Shown here: positions 63,141 to 64,000 of the stretch, piece by piece | Numbering within the stretch: position 1 is the first letter of the stretch | Layout of the letters: each line of letters opens with the position of its first letter | Assembly: GCF_003121705.1 (NCBI RefSeq) | Contig: NZ_PYHR01000002.1 | Coordinates: 1,302,001-1,366,000, forward strand | Source of the DNA: Serinibacter arcticus | Lineage (GTDB): Bacteria; Actinomycetota; Actinomycetes; Actinomycetales; Beutenbergiaceae | Direction of reading: 5' to 3' | DNA length: 64,000 nucleotides | Program-made: the position numbers and the translations under genes | The notes under the pieces: generated by a model | Databases searched by the model: none | The model's input: only the letters and a program-made list of their open reading frames with translations | What the model was told of the DNA's origin: nothing

Positions 63141-64000
63141 GGTCCCACCACCCGCGCGCCGGCGTCCTGCGCCGGGCAGCTGCCCGCCACGGGGCAGCCG
63201 CCGCAGTAGGGCCCGGTCGTGGCCGTGAAGGTCGCCGAGGCCATCGTCGTGGCCGCGTCGGCGATGAGACGGGTGGTCCACGGGTCCTCGGGGGTCGGTG
63301 CCGCCTGGTCCCGCACCCCGGGCCTGGCGGCGGCGCCGTCGACGTAGACCAGGCGCGCCCCGCCGACGCTCGCGTCGGGGAAGCCGCCCGCGAGCACGGC
63401 CTCCTGGTAGGCCGCGAGCTGCGGGTGGTGCTCGGCGTCGGCCACGCTCACCCGGGTCGAGGAGGTCTTGAGGTCCACGATGCGCACCGCCCCGTCGCTC
63501 AGGTGCTCCACCCGGTCGACCCGGCCGGTGAGGTCGGCGCGACCGACGGTGACGGCGAACGCCTGCTCGGCGTCGACCTCCCCGGGCACGCCGATGACGT
63601 ACTCGGCCAGCAGCCGCACCATGTTCTCCGCGCGACGGCGCTGGAGCCGGTCGGGCCAGCCGTCGCCGAGCCCGAGGCTCGACCAGCGCGCGTCGAGCTC
63701 GGTGAGCATCTCGGCCTCGCTGCCGTGGGGCAGGTCGGCGGCGATGCCGTGCACGAGCGTCCCGAGCTCGGCCGCCACGTACGAGCCCGCCCGACCACCC
63801 GCCTGCGTGAGGGCCCACTTGAGGGCGCACTGGTCGAGCGTCGTGAGGTCCGACGGCGTCATCCGCACCTGCTCCTCGTGCGTCCACAGCTCCCGGGTGC
63901 TGGAGTCCATGGCCGTGCCCCACCAGGTGGCGGGGTCCGCGCCGGCCACCGCATGGGCGGCCAGCAGCGCGAGCAGCTCGCCGGCCGCGGCGGCGCGGCG
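63137..64000 (-). CDS. adnA: AdnA-like ATP-dependent helicase-nuclease subunit, 3' part only
   Basis: Only the C-terminal about 287 residues are visible; the frame is open to base 64000, so the N-terminal helicase lies outside. The nuclease domain is RecB-type. Its first Cys is in TLDQCALKWAL and three more are in YCGGCPVAGSC near the end, together forming the Fe-S cluster seen in AddB/AdnA nucleases. The catalytic residues are in GRVDRVEHL and VRIVDLKTSS. It is co-translated with adnB by a 4-bp overlap. Confidence 0.88.
   Translation of the reverse strand, partial: RRAAAAGELLALLAAHAVAGADPATWWGTAMDSSTRELWTHEEQVRMTPSDLTTLDQCALKWALTQAGGRAGSYVAAELGTLVHGIAADLPHGSEAEMLTELDARWSSLGLGDGWPDRLQRRRAENMVRLLAEYVIGVPGEVDAEQAFAVTVGRADLTGRVDRVEHLSDGAVRIVDLKTSSTRVSVADAEHHPQLAAYQEAVLAGGFPDASVGGARLVYVDGAAARPGVRDQAAPTPEDPWTTRLIADAATTMASATFTATTGPYCGGCPVAGSCPAQDAGARVVGP

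Overview
The window is high-GC DNA with many GTG starts, ATGA/GTGA stop-start overlaps and gene neighbourhoods typical of Actinobacteria. These include whiB7 beside a UvrD2-type helicase, a mycoredoxin, NudC and AdnA/AdnB, as well as a UPF0182 protein beside a PPA1309-family protein and MoxR/DUF58/DUF4129 genes behind thyA-folA. I infer a Gram-positive, aerobic member of the order Micrococcales (Cellulomonas-like); the sequence alone does not give the species.

Layout. 1-4.1 kb: a bifunctional proline catabolic enzyme (PutA type, cut by the window edge) and a divergent PAS-AraC regulator. 4.2-10.8 kb: an acetyltransferase, OsmC, thyA-folA, and a tightly overlapping membrane/MoxR/DUF58 operon. 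10.8-17.6 kb: mostly core genes (Nei-type glycosylase, AI-2E-type permease, DUF1206, PAP2 phosphatase, amino-acid permease, acetyltransferase, SOS-type DNA polymerase IV behind a LexA box). 17.6-23.9 kb (minus strand): a heme-acquisition surface locus running from an HmuT lipoprotein through a membrane-anchored Ig-like protein, an HtaA protein and an HtaA protein fused to a WxL-like domain to a DUF916 (WxL-interacting type) protein. 23.9-27 kb: two GT4 glycosyltransferases and an SGNH hydrolase. 27.1-33.2 kb: a nucleoside hydrolase, a small unknown protein, a ~1300-aa LPXTG surface protein with nested DUF11 repeats, and a TetR regulator.

33.5-44.8 kb looks accessory. It is bounded by two directly repeated 50-bp sequences (41/50 identical), one of which is the terminator plus 3' end of the initiator tRNA gene. 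It holds a lipoprotein, an MFS transporter, a MalT-like LuxR regulator, about 1 kb of gene-poor DNA and a 1554-aa LPXTG adhesin. From 45 kb on the content is core again: UPF0182, PPA1309, DinB-like, a PDZ/Lon-like protease, two metalloprotease-like proteins, a ThiF-like protein, whiB7 with an attenuation-type leader (31-codon upstream ORF and a recognisable promoter), uvrD2, mycoredoxin, nudC, a phosphotransferase-like protein, adnB and the 3' part of adnA.

An important caveat is that seven otherwise recognisable genes are broken by at least eleven single-base shortages. Every one lies in or beside a run of G or C and is repaired by adding one base. This pattern fits homopolymer under-calling in the assembly better than gene decay, so I annotate these as full-length genes with frameshifts. 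One further gene (the HtaA-WxL protein) is interrupted by an in-frame TAG, a different kind of change.
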